A DNA stretch of 64,000 nucleotides. Origin: Malus domestica (Eukaryota; Streptophyta; Magnoliopsida; Rosales; Rosaceae). Both the position numbers and the translations under genes were made by a program. Below are positions 1 to 9,911 of this stretch, in pieces. The stretch lies in assembly GCF_042453785.1 (NCBI RefSeq), contig NC_091677.1, forward strand, positions 29,637,501 to 29,701,500, read 5' to 3'. A model generated the notes under the pieces. That model saw only the letters and a program-made list of their open reading frames with translations. It searched no databases and was not told the DNA's origin. The number at the start of each line of letters is the position of its first letter. Position 1 is the stretch's first letter.

Positions 1-408
1 ACTCAAAAACTTAGCTCAAAACTTGCAATATGCACCATTCTTCTCAATCCACTGTCCAAATATGCACTGATGGTTACACCAATTCTAAATGCAGCGAAAA
101 ATCGGTTTCCTGGTCAGCACAACAATAAGATACCTTTAAGCCTATTACTGAGTACTGCCTTGGTAATCAGCAGTGTGACAGTAGCTTTGGCTTTGCCCTT
201 TTTTGGGTATCTCATGTCACTGGTTGGAGCATTTTTTAGCGTCATGGCTTCGCTTATAATACCATGCGTTTGCTACCTAAAGATTTCAGGTACTTATCGA
301 AAGATCGGATGCGAGATGGTGATTGTTTGGTGTATAATTTTAATCGGAGTTGTGGTCGTGATATTTGGTACTTACACGTCTCTATTACAAATTGTACAGC
401 ATTTGTAA
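1..408 (+). CDS. Vacuolar amino-acid transporter AVT1-like, C-terminal part (5' cut by window edge)
   Basis: The frame is open from base 1 and ends in TAA at 406-408, giving 135 residues. The first stretch contains LNPLSKYALMVTP, a signature of AVT1-type transporters of the amino acid/auxin permease (AAAP) superfamily. Three hydrophobic membrane segments follow: LLSTALVISSVTVALALPFF, a segment around SLVGAFFSVMASLIIP, and one around VIVWCIILIGVVVVIFG. The short tail ends LLQIVQHL, as in family members. AVT1 proteins exchange neutral amino acids for protons across the vacuolar membrane. Only the last three of about eleven helices are visible, so substrate preference cannot be judged. No lesion is seen. 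The ATG at 70 is internal and is not the real start. The family call is strong; the exact paralogue is not known. Confidence 0.82.
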   Translation, partial: TQKLSSKLAICTILLNPLSKYALMVTPILNAAKNRFPGQHNNKIPLSLLLSTALVISSVTVALALPFFGYLMSLVGAFFSVMASLIIPCVCYLKISGTYRKIGCEMVIVWCIILIGVVVVIFGTYTSLLQIVQHL

Positions 409-609
409 ACTTGATGAAGCAGCTCACATAACTGCTCCTCTGTTTTCACAATGTTTGCGCTAGCTGCTGTTGAGATGAAAATCTTTTCCAGAATTCCAAA
501 TTTCTTTCAAACCTTAGCTAATAAGATGCTTTTTATAAAAAATAAATAAATAAAATCTTCCGGCTGAATCTGCTGCTGTCATCATATATTTCAAACTGCA
601 TGACTTGTC

Positions 610-945
610 TGTTGAGAGTGAATTCCACATTGATTAGATGAGAGACCTTGCATGAGCTTAAAGTAAGTTGGGCTACTCTTCATATTGCCAATTGGTTTTA
701 TGGTGGAACCCCAACTTTCTTCATAGTATCAGAGCAATGTGAAGCCAAACTGTCATATTCGCTCCACATTACTTCGTCGTGTTGTCTACGTGTTCAGCTT
801 AAAATAAAATCCGTCACACCTAAGGGGGCGTGTTGAGAATATGAGATTCCTCTAATAAACTAATTGGCAATATGAGGAGTAACCCAACTTACTTATAGCC
901 CATGCAATGTCTCTTTTCTCATCAGTATGAGATTCATTCTCAACA
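610..945 (+). mobile_element. TRIM-like LTR element with one LTR inverted
   Basis: A 114-bp LTR-like block (610-723) begins TGTTGAGAGTG. It is followed at once by a degenerate tRNA-Met primer-binding site (724-735, TAGTATCAGAGC against the usual TGGTATCAGAGC). A short non-coding interior ends in a purine tract (GGGGG near 823). At 831 TGTTGAGAAT starts again, but 831-945 matches the first LTR in reverse complement and ends TCTCAACA. There is no coding capacity. The same family recurs inside an epoxide hydrolase intron near 10.34 kb. Confidence 0.68.
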
Positions 946-1675
946 ATCTCATTAATTATTGGTTTAGGACACTACCAACTTAGCGTCTCCAGATGTTTAG
1001 TTATAATACACTATTATCGTAGCATCCACTCCCGTGACAGAGAAATTCTTTCTTCTCTTTTGAGGAGTACATTTTAGCTCACCATCCTAAAATGGTGGTA
1101 ACATTCACCGTCTTACTAGTTGCAGTTAATTAAGTTTGATTATTTATTTACGACATATATCTCGAAATTAATCTCATCTAACAACCATCAATGCTTTTGT
1201 TGTGCCTTGGGCATTCCCATGGGCCTTCAATGCTCTAATGCACCTTAGGCCTTCCCGAGGGCATGAGTTTGGGATGGGGCTTGAGTTGCAATTGTGTCTC
1301 CCTGCGCCTAAACTATCAATTTTATTTTTGTGAAAATTTTCTTTTTTCATCTTCATGTTCTAAATAAAGTAACGTAGGAAAAGAATCAATGGAAAAAGAA
1401 AAAACAGAGATTTTTTTTTTTTTTTATAAAGGATACGATTGGTACTTCCCTACCGATTTTCCACAAGAACTGTGGCATGCAAGGTAGCGACAGTTTCTTG
1501 AACAAATTGCTAGCAAAGTAGCGACGATAACTCATACCAATCGCTAGCATCATACTCAACCCTCCTTTTCAAAAAAAAAAAATTCTTTTTTGGTTTTTTT
1601 TTTTTTGGTAATTTTGTTTTTATTTCTCTTACCATAACAACAAACTATCATACTTATGTCCTTCAAAATATATTG
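946..1675. other. Intergenic, no gene seen
   Basis: AT-rich DNA with poly-T runs near 1410 and 1600. Open frames here are short, low-complexity and without family motifs. Confidence 0.6.
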
Positions 1676-2023
1676 TGTTGATGCACAAAACCGGAGATCT
1701 TGAAATAACGTAAATCCGACCGTAAATCTGCAAATAATGTAAATAACACAAGATGTATCATGGTTTACCCCCAAGGTTTGGGCTACGTCTACACTGATTA
1801 TTGTATTTCTCTGAGAAGAGAGAGAGAGCCTCTGTAATGAGAGGGGATGTGAGAAGGGTGAGAAGGCTCCAGAAATTGCCTCCCCTAAATGTGAGGGTGA
1901 GGGTGAGGGTCCTTTTATAGAATAAAGACTCCTCACTTATTACATATTTGTCATTTCCTTTACCACATAATTATATTTAAGTCTCTCGAGTATTTATACG
2001 AGATCCTAAATATGGTATAAACA
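1676..2023 (-). mobile_element. Solo LTR-like segment
   Basis: Read on the minus strand, the segment starts TGTTTATACC and ends TTTTGTGCATCAACA. These termini resemble, but are not the same as, those of the Tat-type LTRs elsewhere in the window. A TATA-like CTATAAAAGG lies inside on the minus strand (near 1912-1921). No internal region and no convincing TSD were found, so it may be an old solo LTR. Confidence 0.5.
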
Positions 2024-2857
2024 GTAGAACAAACTCCTTAACCACATAATTCATTTACCACATAATTCATTTCTCAAAAAAAATAAAAAAAATAAAAAAT
2101 AATAATAATAATAATGAAACTCCTTAATAACGTTACCAAAAAACAAAAGAACAAACTCATTCATAATCGAGTGTAGAAACTTGAGCAAAATCACGGTTAA
2201 CCATCATAAGCATCAGTGTAAAACTTAATCTCATACCACATGTTAGGAGCGTAACTACCTTCACATAAGAGTGAGTCCACCTGTTTTAGAAGGGCAAGGG
2301 CAATAAGAACATTCTTGAGGGGCGTCAAACATGCGGACCTTCACCTCGTCAACGGCGTCAAATATTCTCACGACTATAGGGGAGGTTTGCGGCGGCGTGC
2401 CAAAAGAAGGAGGTAGAGTAGCCACCGAAGCGGATATATGATGGGCTCTTGAAATCTAGAAGCTTGGAGTTGTGTTCTCATGGTTAGTGAGGGAGGACTG
2501 GAGCAGAAGACGAGAAGGGGAGCGGAGGACGAGAAAGGAAGAGGGAGGAGATTTTTCTCTTTTAGTTTTTTTTTTTCCTTCCTATTTTGTTACATATTAA
2601 TATTCTTTACATGGTCCATTTACTGCCACATCATTAATACCCTTTTTTAACATTTTTTTTCTTCTTATTTAGTTTTTTTTTTTTTTACTTTTAATTGTCC
2701 ACATGGAGCCACAATGTCACGTGGATGCACATTCATCACCTAGTCAATGAACCACATCATCAATAAAGTGAGAATTACACTTCATTTTATTTATTTATTT
2801 ATTTTCTTTTTCCGCTAAACCCAAGCATATCATGGTGTCGCATGCTTGTTTGTGGAT
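2024..2857. other. Intergenic, no gene recognised
   Basis: AAT-repeats near 2100 and poly-T runs near 2570 and 2670. A GC-richer patch at 2280-2530 could be degraded coding sequence on the minus strand, but no family was recognised. Confidence 0.5.
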
Positions 2858-2865
2858 TAAAAATA

Positions 2866-3020
2866 GAGAGTTTTAACGAAAAACCCGCGGTATTGTTCAC
2901 TTTAACGAAAAACCATATTTTTACACTAAAAAGTCAAACCTAGTGCTATTCACTTTACCCTTTATTTTGTCCTTATCGTTAAAACTCAAAATTTTCAAAC
3001 CTTTTTCATTAGTTTTCCTT
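2866..3020 (+). mobile_element. 155-bp hAT-type MITE
   Basis: The element begins GAGAGTTTTAACGAAAAA. The reverse complement of its end reads AAGGAAAACTAATGAAAAA, giving imperfect terminal inverted repeats. It is flanked by an exact 8-bp TSD, TAAAAATA, at 2858-2865 and 3021-3028, which fits hAT insertion. A second copy in the opposite orientation lies at about 49869-50022. I recognise this as a very abundant short repeat in apple and pear. Confidence 0.78.
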
Positions 3021-3359
3021 TAAAAATATTGTGCCTTTGCAAGGAATGTTATGCTTTGGTCATACATGGAATCAAACACTCGTTCGTCCCTTCCCTTCGT
3101 TGCGCCTTTATAGGCAATTGTGCATTTTTGTGAAGGATAGATCCAAACAAGCACGACATGACAAAGGCAGGCACAAATAAACATGTCATGGCAAAGCGTG
3201 GAAAAGACATGAGAAAGGCAAGGCACGAACAAGCCTGCCAAAGGTTACCATTCACCGTTTCGGGAAGTTATGAGTGAAACTACCATTCTCCCTATAGTGC
3301 ACTTGTACGCCTTCACATATTATTCACCCTAAACCCTAAAGTCTTGCTTGGTGGGCGCA

Positions 3360-3690
3360 AAACTATAAGATTTTTGAGCACGCAAAACAAGGCAAACTCG
3401 ACATGCAAAATAAGACGGACTCTGCACACGTAGAACTAGGCAAACGTAAAACGAAGTGGGCTCTACTCACAAAAAATAAGTTGGGCTTTTGGCACGCAAA
3501 ACGAGACGGCTACGTATGCAAAATAAGGCCCACAAATGAGGCAAGCTGTCACATGCACAATGAATCGGACTTCTGGCACACAAAACGAATCGTCGCACGT
3601 AGAACGAAGCTGGCTTGTCACATAAAAAATGCGACACACAAAACGAGGCAGGCCAATGCACACTGCTGTCATATAGACATCGAGATGTTC
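3360..3690. repeat. Degenerate short tandem repeat, unit about 25 bp
   Basis: A loose unit close to GCAAAACGAGGCGGGCTTGGCAC recurs with variation through this stretch. AAAACGA or AAAATAAG cores are separated by GGCAC or GCACAC blocks. Both strands stay open by chance, which explains the overlapping open frames here. The array abuts the surviving part of the LanC-like pseudogene. Confidence 0.55.
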
Positions 3691-4545
3691 TTGTGCACTG
3701 GTGTCATGGGACCTGGAATTGCCCTCACGCTTGCCAAAACTGCAAGGTATCAATTTGATTGTGCTTTTCATGCATAAAGTTTCATGTGCTGCTTTTCAAT
3801 TGTTTGCTAATAAACTTCATGTGGTTGTCTTTGTTCAAAATGGTTCTTCAGTAAACTGTTGAACTCGTTGGCTTTTTACATTTGAGCTTCTAAGTAGACA
3901 TTTATCGTACACCACTTATGAATTATATGATCATGAATACATTTCATTAACGTTAATGAGCTACAACCGCTGCTTCCCAGAGAAACTTTTCCTCAAGGCA
4001 CTCATTGTGTGGTGGAAATATAGAATTTGTGTCACTCTTCCCTTGAACTTGCATTATAAACCTCATGATGTTTTTTTGAGGATCGAGGAATCAGATGATA
4101 TTCTTTTCCAATTTTTGTCTCTTCTTCTCGCACTGAATCAAACCTTTGTTTGTCTGTTTCTTCAAATTATTCACTGTTTACTTGTATTGCCTCTTCTCTG
4201 TGAGTCAGTCTAAGATTAAAGATATGGTAAATGCCCTGGAAGCAGCTTCTGATGCTGCAGAGGTTGTCTGGAAACGTTGACTACTAAAGAGTGGGGATTT
4301 GCCATGGCATTAGTGGAAACGCGTACGTGTTCCTCTCGCTCTACCAACCGACAGGAAATGTTCTTATACAGAGCGAAAGATTTTGCTTGTTTCTTACTCG
4401 ATAGAGCTCACAAGCTCATATCACAGGGTGATAAGCATGGAGGTGATAGCCCCTACTCCTTGTTTGAAGGAGTTGGACTTATGGCTTATCGTTTTTTCGA
4501 CATGGTTGAACCTTCTTAGGCGAATTTCCTGCTTACGAACACTGA
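3691..4545 (+). pseudogene. LanC-like (GCR2/GCL family) pseudogene, C-terminal part
   Basis: Fragments in different frames match the C-terminal half of plant LanC-like proteins. A VHWCHG motif lies at about 3693-3710, and PGIALTLAKTA follows only after a frameshift. A plausible donor follows at 3747, then FPEKLFLKA near 3975. AASDAAEVVWKR ends at an in-frame TGA near 4278. CHGISGNAYVFLSLY lies at about 4302-4347 in another frame. The longest block, LYRAKDFACFLLDRAHKLI and onward, is at 4362-4519, and after a final shift it ends FPAYEH-stop at 4543-4545. Both zinc-site motifs (WCHG and ICHG) can still be seen. I count one nonsense change and at least four frameshifts, and the 5' half is missing. 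In the family these are cytosolic or membrane-associated zinc proteins related to lanthionine cyclases. This copy cannot make one. Confidence 0.8.
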
Positions 4546-4619
4546 AAGGTCTTTGTACAAGGGGGATGTGTAGAAATTACCATCACTCCTTGTAATTTAC
4601 TACTGAGTATATGTGTATA

Positions 4620-5141
4620 CATGCTGTTTGTACCATACTTGACCAATCCCGAAACTACCGAGCACCGGCCAACGCTATACTGTCAATGACCCAGAAGAGT
4701 TCCCCTCCGACCAGGAGGCCAATCACTACTCGACACGTGTCAAGATTAGAAGCCAATCAGAGCGCAGCACGTGTCGACATCAAGAACCAATCATAACATG
4801 ACACATGTCAATGTAACAAAGCTACAAGTTTTTCTATAAATAGGGGTCATTCCCCCACAATATTGTCTAATGCCATTTGTGTTAAATCATTCACAAGAAC
4901 TCACTAAATTGAGAGCTTGATCCTTTGTACTTGTGTAAGCCCTTCACTACTAATAAGAACTCCTCTACTCCGTGGACGTAGCCAATCTGGGTGAACCACG
5001 TACATCCTGTGTTTGCTTCTCTGTCTCTATTCATTTACGTACTTATCCTCACTAGTGACCGAAGCAACCAAGCGAAGGTCATAAAACCTGACACTTTCTG
5101 TTGTACCAAAGTCTTCGCTGATTTTGTGCATCAACACATGC
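4620..5141 (+). mobile_element. Solo LTR of the Tat-type retrotransposon family, with TSD
   Basis: The LTR spans 4625-5136 (512 bp). It starts TGTTTGTACC and ends TGCATCAACA, and is flanked by an exact 5-bp TSD, CATGC (4620-4624 and 5137-5141). It is the same family as the two 517-bp LTRs at 22900 and 35186. It has no internal region, the usual product of recombination between LTRs. Its U3 part contains two ACACGTGTC G-box repeats and a decayed third, with CCAATCA motifs between them. A TATA-like CTATAAATA lies near 4835. It sits just past the LanC-like pseudogene. Confidence 0.92.
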
Positions 5142-5669
5142 AAACCTTTCTGACCAGGAACCCGAAGATATACGGTTCCATTTAGTTCTGTTACCTCTCT
5201 ATAAGCTGTATTTAAATCTTACAGTAGCAATAAAATTTGTTAGCTTGATCAATTGGAGGTTGTATCAATCTCTTTCACTAAATGTCAATGAAATCACATG
5301 AGTTATACATCCATATTATCAATTTGATCTGAAAATTTGAGAGTTTGCTGGTGTGTTTTCCTGTTGGGATTTATTGCCGTCATATGTGACTTGGATGTGC
5401 CGGCTGGTTTTGTTGGGCCACCATTTCCTTTAATAAATCTCATTAACCTAAATTAGAAGAAAACAAATAGCAATTTTCTCTGGAAAATTAAGGGAGCATA
5501 CTTCCAGAACAAATAAGCAAATCAATCAAGTAGTGATAGCAGTACAGAGGAACAGGAGCTACATTTTCTTTATTCCCAAATATGTAATGCAAGGCGTCGC
5601 CTTTTAGGTAATGCTTCGATATTTCCTCTGCTAGTTAAATGTTGTTCTTAGGCACATTGAGCATCTGCA
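5142..5669. other. Intergenic / 3' flank of epoxide hydrolase A
   Basis: AT-rich, with no recognisable gene or repeat. The part next to 5670 is presumably the 3' UTR of the gene on the minus strand. Confidence 0.5.
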
Positions 5670-7080
5670 TTAGATACCATGTTTTTCGAGGAAACTGATG
5701 ATGAGCTGATTAACTTGATCAGGAAATTGTTCGTGCACAAAGTGGCTCCCTTCTGCAATATATGCAATGTCCAAATCAGGGACAAAATGCTTCACTGCTC
5801 CAGTCCGTAAGTAGTCCTCCACTCCCGGAAATTTCAGGAAGTAGTCCTTCTCACCCATGATAAGCAGTGATGGAGCAGGCACTTTTGGATCGCTGCTTAA
5901 TCCGTAATCCACGACCTTAGTTCTGGATCTGTGGAAGGAAACTCAGATGAAATTATACTGTTCATGGATGTGTTATGTTAGGACCAATCTATTTTCCTCA
6001 TCTACTTTTCTCGTTGGAAAAAAAACAGGAACTTTTGGAGAAATTAAGGAACTTATGTCCGGTGAAAACGGAAATTAAAGTAGGAGTTTTTGTTCTTGTT
6101 ACTTACTGGTATGTAACTTGGATGGGATAACGGAATCCAGAGCTCTCATATAGAGATGCATAGACTGCAAGATCTTCCTCCGAAAGCCATGGTGGTAGAG
6201 GAGTGGCAGGGTCTACCAAGTCCATGATTTCTTGATCAGGAGCGGCTACTTGGAGCTCACTCCCGGAGAAGAGAATGTAAATGTTTCGTATCACAGTCTT
6301 GACATCGAAGCGGCCAAAATCTGCTTCTGCCCGCCCCGGCTCCTGGAAATAGGTAAGATTAGCAATATCTTGCATAGTAATTAGTAAGTGATCAACCTTG
6401 TATTGTTCTTATTCATGACAGATGAAAAATTTTCATGGAAAAAAATGAATGTACCTTCCATCTTGACATGTAGAAGCCTTCAGGTAAGAGATCAAATCGG
6501 ACAGGAGAGTTAGCCGGGTTGAGGAAAGGAACACCTACTGTTATCATGCCGGCTACACGCTCTGGGTGGAGAGCAGGTGTTAGGTATGCAGGCAGAGCTC
6601 CAAAATCCTTCCCAACAAGAACAACCTGGTTTCAATAGTTAAACATTAGCTTTTTATTTTTGAATTTAATCAAGTTTAAATTCTTGTAATTAATATTTTA
6701 CCTTGTTAATGCTCACAGAATCAAGAAGGTCAACGACATCGTCAACAAGGTCTTTCCAGGTTGCCTTTCCGGGTTCAGCCGGCTGCTCGGAAAGCCCAAA
6801 GCCTCTGAAGTCAATGGCTATCGCCCGGTAGCCTTTGTCTGCGACAGCAACCATTTGATGCCTCCATGTGTACCATATCTCTGGAAATCCATGCAAGAAC
6901 AGCACCACTTTTGGACCTGCAGAAACAGCATGAAAGCAGGGAATCAGTGATGCAAATTGACAAAGAAAGTGGGTGGGATGTTGAGGTGGTATTAGAATTG
7001 TGGAGCTTGCCTCTTCCAATTTCAGCTACATGAAGCTTTAGTCCTCTAACTTGCACATGTCTGTGCTGGATCTGTTCCAT
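5670..7080 (-). CDS. Soluble epoxide hydrolase-like protein, copy A (316 aa, five exons)
   Basis: Exons on the minus strand are 7011-7080, 6702-6916, 6455-6625, 6107-6342 and 5670-5928. They total 951 bp and stay in frame. The alpha/beta-hydrolase fold shows the oxyanion motif HGFPE (about residues 36-40) and DFRGFGLSEQP. The nucleophile loop reads VLVGKDFGAL, with Asp kept but Lys and Phe where many plant epoxide hydrolases have HDWGA. The lid begins EPGRAEADFGRFD. GEKD and GSHFVHEQ near the C-terminus fit the acid and base positions. The family hydrolyses epoxides, including fatty-acid epoxides, to diols, usually in the cytosol or peroxisome; the substrate here is not known. Intron 1 appears to use a GC donor (AG|GCAAGC), where copy B has GT. 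A tandem paralogue lies 2.8 kb to the right with the same exon sizes except the last. No lesion seen. Confidence 0.92.
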
Positions 7081-7232
7081 GAGAGCCAGAGAGAGATTCC
7101 TGAAGATCAGCCGGCAGCACTGAGAGGAGAAAGCGTTAATTTATTGTCATCTCTCAGTCTTCATGTTTCTTTTTTACTTTAGATGACATCGAGACGTCAC
7201 AACTGTCACTCGTTTGGATCCACTTAGTGCTA

Positions 7233-7582
7233 GGGCTGGTTTGGTATTGTTGTGCTTTAAAAAAAAGCTGCGGTGAGAATAAGCGGCTGTGAAATAAATC
7301 AGCAGAGTGTTTGGTAAACTTTTTTGTAAAAGTGCTTTTGAAAAAAAAAGCAGTCTGATAGTGGGTCTTTTCATTAAAGGAGCACTGTAGTTCTGTGTGC
7401 TTTGAAAAAAAACCAGTTTTCCAAAGCCACAAATTGCAGCATCAGCTTTTTCCTTTGATTTCAGCTTATTCTCACAGCAGCTTCCAAAATAAGCCTTTTT
7501 TTAAGTTTACCAAACACCAAAAACACTCCCAGCTTTTTTTCATAAGAGCTTTTTTTTAAATCACCTCAATCTCAAACTGGGG
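7233..7582. mobile_element. MITE-like element with inverted repeats
   Basis: The left end reads GGGCTGGTTTGGTATTG. The reverse complement of the right end reads CCCCAGTTTGAGATTGAGG, and both continue into TTTAAAAAAAAGCT. An inner inverted pair, GTGTTTGGTAAACTT near 7308 and AAGTTTACCAAACAC near 7503, supports the fold. It lies just upstream of the first exon of epoxide hydrolase A and may hold part of its promoter. No clear TSD. Confidence 0.6.
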
Positions 7583-7888
7583 CTTACAACGTCGTCTCAT
7601 GAACATTTCATTTTTTAAGTCATCTTTGAAGATGACTTGTTAGCTAAAGTGGTTTCTAACATTTGTATAACTTGTTATTTTAGAAGATTTAAAATCAATA
7701 AAAGTGATCTACGAGATTGTCCAACATCAATCATATTGGGAAGAGTTATACAAATCTCAGATGTCATTTTAGTTAAAAAGCCTTTGAAGATTACTTCTAC
7801 AAAAAAAAATGCGGAAATTGTTTTACCGTTTGATTCTTCTTGTAAAAAATTTCATTGTTTATATGAAATGTTAAGTCTGTCTATTTAA
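7583..7888. other. Intergenic, no gene seen
   Basis: AT-rich sequence with one short open frame of no recognisable family. Confidence 0.5.
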
Positions 7889-8046
7889 CTTGTTAGATGA
7901 TTTTTTTTTTTTAGTGAAACAATATCGTTAGTAAGTTAAATGTTAGATTAGCCACTGACGGGTTCGAACCCGCATCGTTATGCAAGAGCATAATACATTT
8001 ACACCACTATGATAAAAGACCACTTGCACTTGCTTGTTAGATGATT
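7889..8046 (-). mobile_element. tRNA-derived SINE with 14-bp TSD
   Basis: The element proper is 7903-8032, on the minus strand. Read that way it carries an A-box-like ATAGTGGTGTA and a perfect B box, GGGTTCGAACCC (near 7960). It ends in an A tail, seen as poly-T at 7901-7912 on the plus strand. An exact TSD, CTTGTTAGATGATT, lies at 7889-7902 and 8033-8046. The internal promoter, A tail and TSD together define a SINE rather than a tRNA gene. Confidence 0.88.
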
Positions 8047-8128
8047 AAATGTTTCCTGATTTGGTTATTTCATTTTTTGCATTAGTGATCTTTTGACTTA
8101 TTATTTAAAACATTGACAGGTTTGGATT

Positions 8129-8370
8129 ATGAGATGATCCAACATGATCCTTCCTGGATTCTTTTAGTGAGGATTCTGAGGATCCGTAAATCGTGTCCGT
8201 TCATCGTACATCGTGCAATCAATTTTTATCAAGTACTATATATGTTTAATTTTAAATAAAAATATTTAAAATAATTTCTAACCGCACGATGTACGATGAA
8301 CGGATAGGATTGACATATCCCCAGATCCTCACAAACAGGATCCGGCGAGGATCCTGGTTCATGAGATGAT
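8129..8370. mobile_element. 222-bp palindromic Mutator-type MITE, copy 1
   Basis: The element spans 8139-8360 and is flanked by the direct repeat ATGAGATGAT (8129-8138 and 8361-8370). The arms hold GGATC-rich termini and an inner pair, CCGTTCATCGTACATCGTGC and GCACGATGTACGATGAACGG, around an AT-rich centre. A related copy of the same length lies at 52642-52863. A TSD of 9-10 bp fits Mutator-type insertion. Confidence 0.82.
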
Positions 8371-8420
8371 GTTGTGGGGTGGGTCCAAAGTGACATTGTG
8401 GTGTATTAATTGATGGAAAT

Positions 8421-8597
8421 GGATCCTCTCCGGATCCCTTCCATCAAGTCCTAGGATCCAAACCATTGAAATTTAATTCAACGATTACAAATATGAGTTT
8501 ACTTAAAAAGTTATAATAACTTTAGTCATTTGATTGAATTTCAATGATCCAGATCTTTGGACTTAGTGAATTAAGAAGAAGGGATTCGAAGATGATC
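8421..8597. mobile_element. Small MITE with GGATCC-rich inverted repeats
   Basis: The left arm, GGATCCTCTCCGGATCCCTTC, pairs with the reverse complement of the right arm, GATCATCTTCGAATCCCTTC. Further pairing covers CATTGAAATTTAATTCAACG and its partner near 8535. Boundaries are approximate and no TSD was resolved. Confidence 0.6.
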
Positions 8598-8643
8598 AAT
8601 TTCCTTAACTGACTAGTTGGTTAGTATTTGAATAATTTGCTTT

Positions 8644-9094
8644 TATTTTATGAGAGCTGCTAGACCCACCCCGTTGTCTTATTTTCCCACTCACATTATA
8701 TTACACCCACCATAAAAAATTAAAATGTTATTTTCTCACCCACTATTATTCCTAAAATAAGCCTATATATATAATTAGAGATAAAAAGTCACAGAGCTAT
8801 GCTTCAATTATACAATTCGACAAATCAAGATGACCCACATAAAATTATTTTTTACCTCTTTGACGGAAACATAATCATATACTTCTTCCGTAGAAACATC
8901 ATCTTCTAAGTTCATTCTTTTTACTTTCTCTGAATGAAAGGATTTTATAAATAAATAAAAAAGTAATGTAAAATGGGATAACTAAGGTCCTTATTAGTCA
9001 TTTTACAAATTGACAAATTTGTAATTAAAAAATTCATAAAAAAGTTGATGAGAAGATAAGACATTGGGGTGGGAATAACAGCTCTCTATTTTAT
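8644..9094. mobile_element. hAT-type MITE with 8-bp TSD
   Basis: The element spans 8652-9086. The left end is GAGAGCTGCTAGACCCACCCC, and the reverse complement of the right end is GAGAGCTGTTATTCCCACCCC. The flanking duplication TATTTTAT is exact (8644-8651 and 9087-9094). The inside is AT-rich and non-coding. Confidence 0.85.
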
Positions 9095-9300
9095 TTGTTT
9101 CCTGGAATAGGGAATATTAACAATTTTGTTAACCAAAACGTTATTGTCTTACATGGAAATTTCTGGTGCAGCGTCATTGTTTTTAGTTTGTTTTCTCTTT
9201 TTTTTTTTTTTTCTTCTTCCCATTCTTTTCATAAATGTGATTTACCCAAAAAAAAACTAAAGCATTTTGGTTTGGACGGTAAGTGGATGCTTTGGACAAA

Positions 9301-9616
9301 TTTCTTTGTCCAAAGATATTGACATCTACATTTATGTTTAACCAGCTTGAGTAGAGAGGTGTGTTACATTCTCTGCACTAAAGTTCAAATCTTTATTCTT
9401 GTAATTTACATAATTTTAGTGTAGTTGTCACATTATTTGTTATTATGTTTAAAAATTGATGCAAATTTGTCCAAAGATACTGACATCTAAATTTATGTTT
9501 AGCCGGCTTGAGTAGAGAGGTGTGTTAAAGTTCGAATCTTTATTCTTGTAATTTACATAATTTTAGTGTAGTTGTCACATTATTTGTTATTATGTTTAAA
9601 AACTGATGCAAACTAG
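9301..9616 (+). repeat. Tandem duplication, period about 160 bp
   Basis: GTCCAAAGATATTGACATC at 9309 recurs as GTCCAAAGATACTGACATC at 9469. The following sequence (CTTTATTCTTGTAATTTACA and the rest through ATGTTTAAAAA) is repeated almost unchanged. There is a short deletion in the second copy. No coding function. Confidence 0.85.
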
Positions 9617-9911
9617 TAATGATGTAAGATTGACTGTATTCGAAATATTTCTCCAACTTCTAATATTTATCCATCATCTATTACTTAAGAAGTACGTCAT
9701 AAATGTGGGGCTTTATAGCTCGAGTTTAAAGCAGTTATCACCATATCATAGGTCCCGGATTCGAATACCTTCTCCGAAATATTCGATAATTAACAAAAAT
9801 AAATAAGTAGCCAAGTACCTTTGCGAAGCACATTTTTTTTTTAAATCTAATTACTTCTTATTTATCATGCCTCGCTCCTCAGGCGCATTGAGCTCATTGA
9901 GCAGATACTCA
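9617..9911. other. 3' flank of epoxide hydrolase B
   Basis: AT-rich; nothing recognised. The right part is probably the 3' UTR of the minus-strand gene that ends at 9912. Confidence 0.5.

Noticed and set aside
3403-3777. 124-codon plus-strand frame and overlapping minus-strand frames
   Set aside because: They come from a degenerate tandem repeat; only the last part touches real (pseudogene) LanC-like sequence, in a shifted frame.
7940-8025. tRNA gene on the minus strand, suggested by GGGTTCGAACCC
   Set aside because: No acceptor-stem pairing or clear cloverleaf. An A tail and a 14-bp TSD show it is a SINE.
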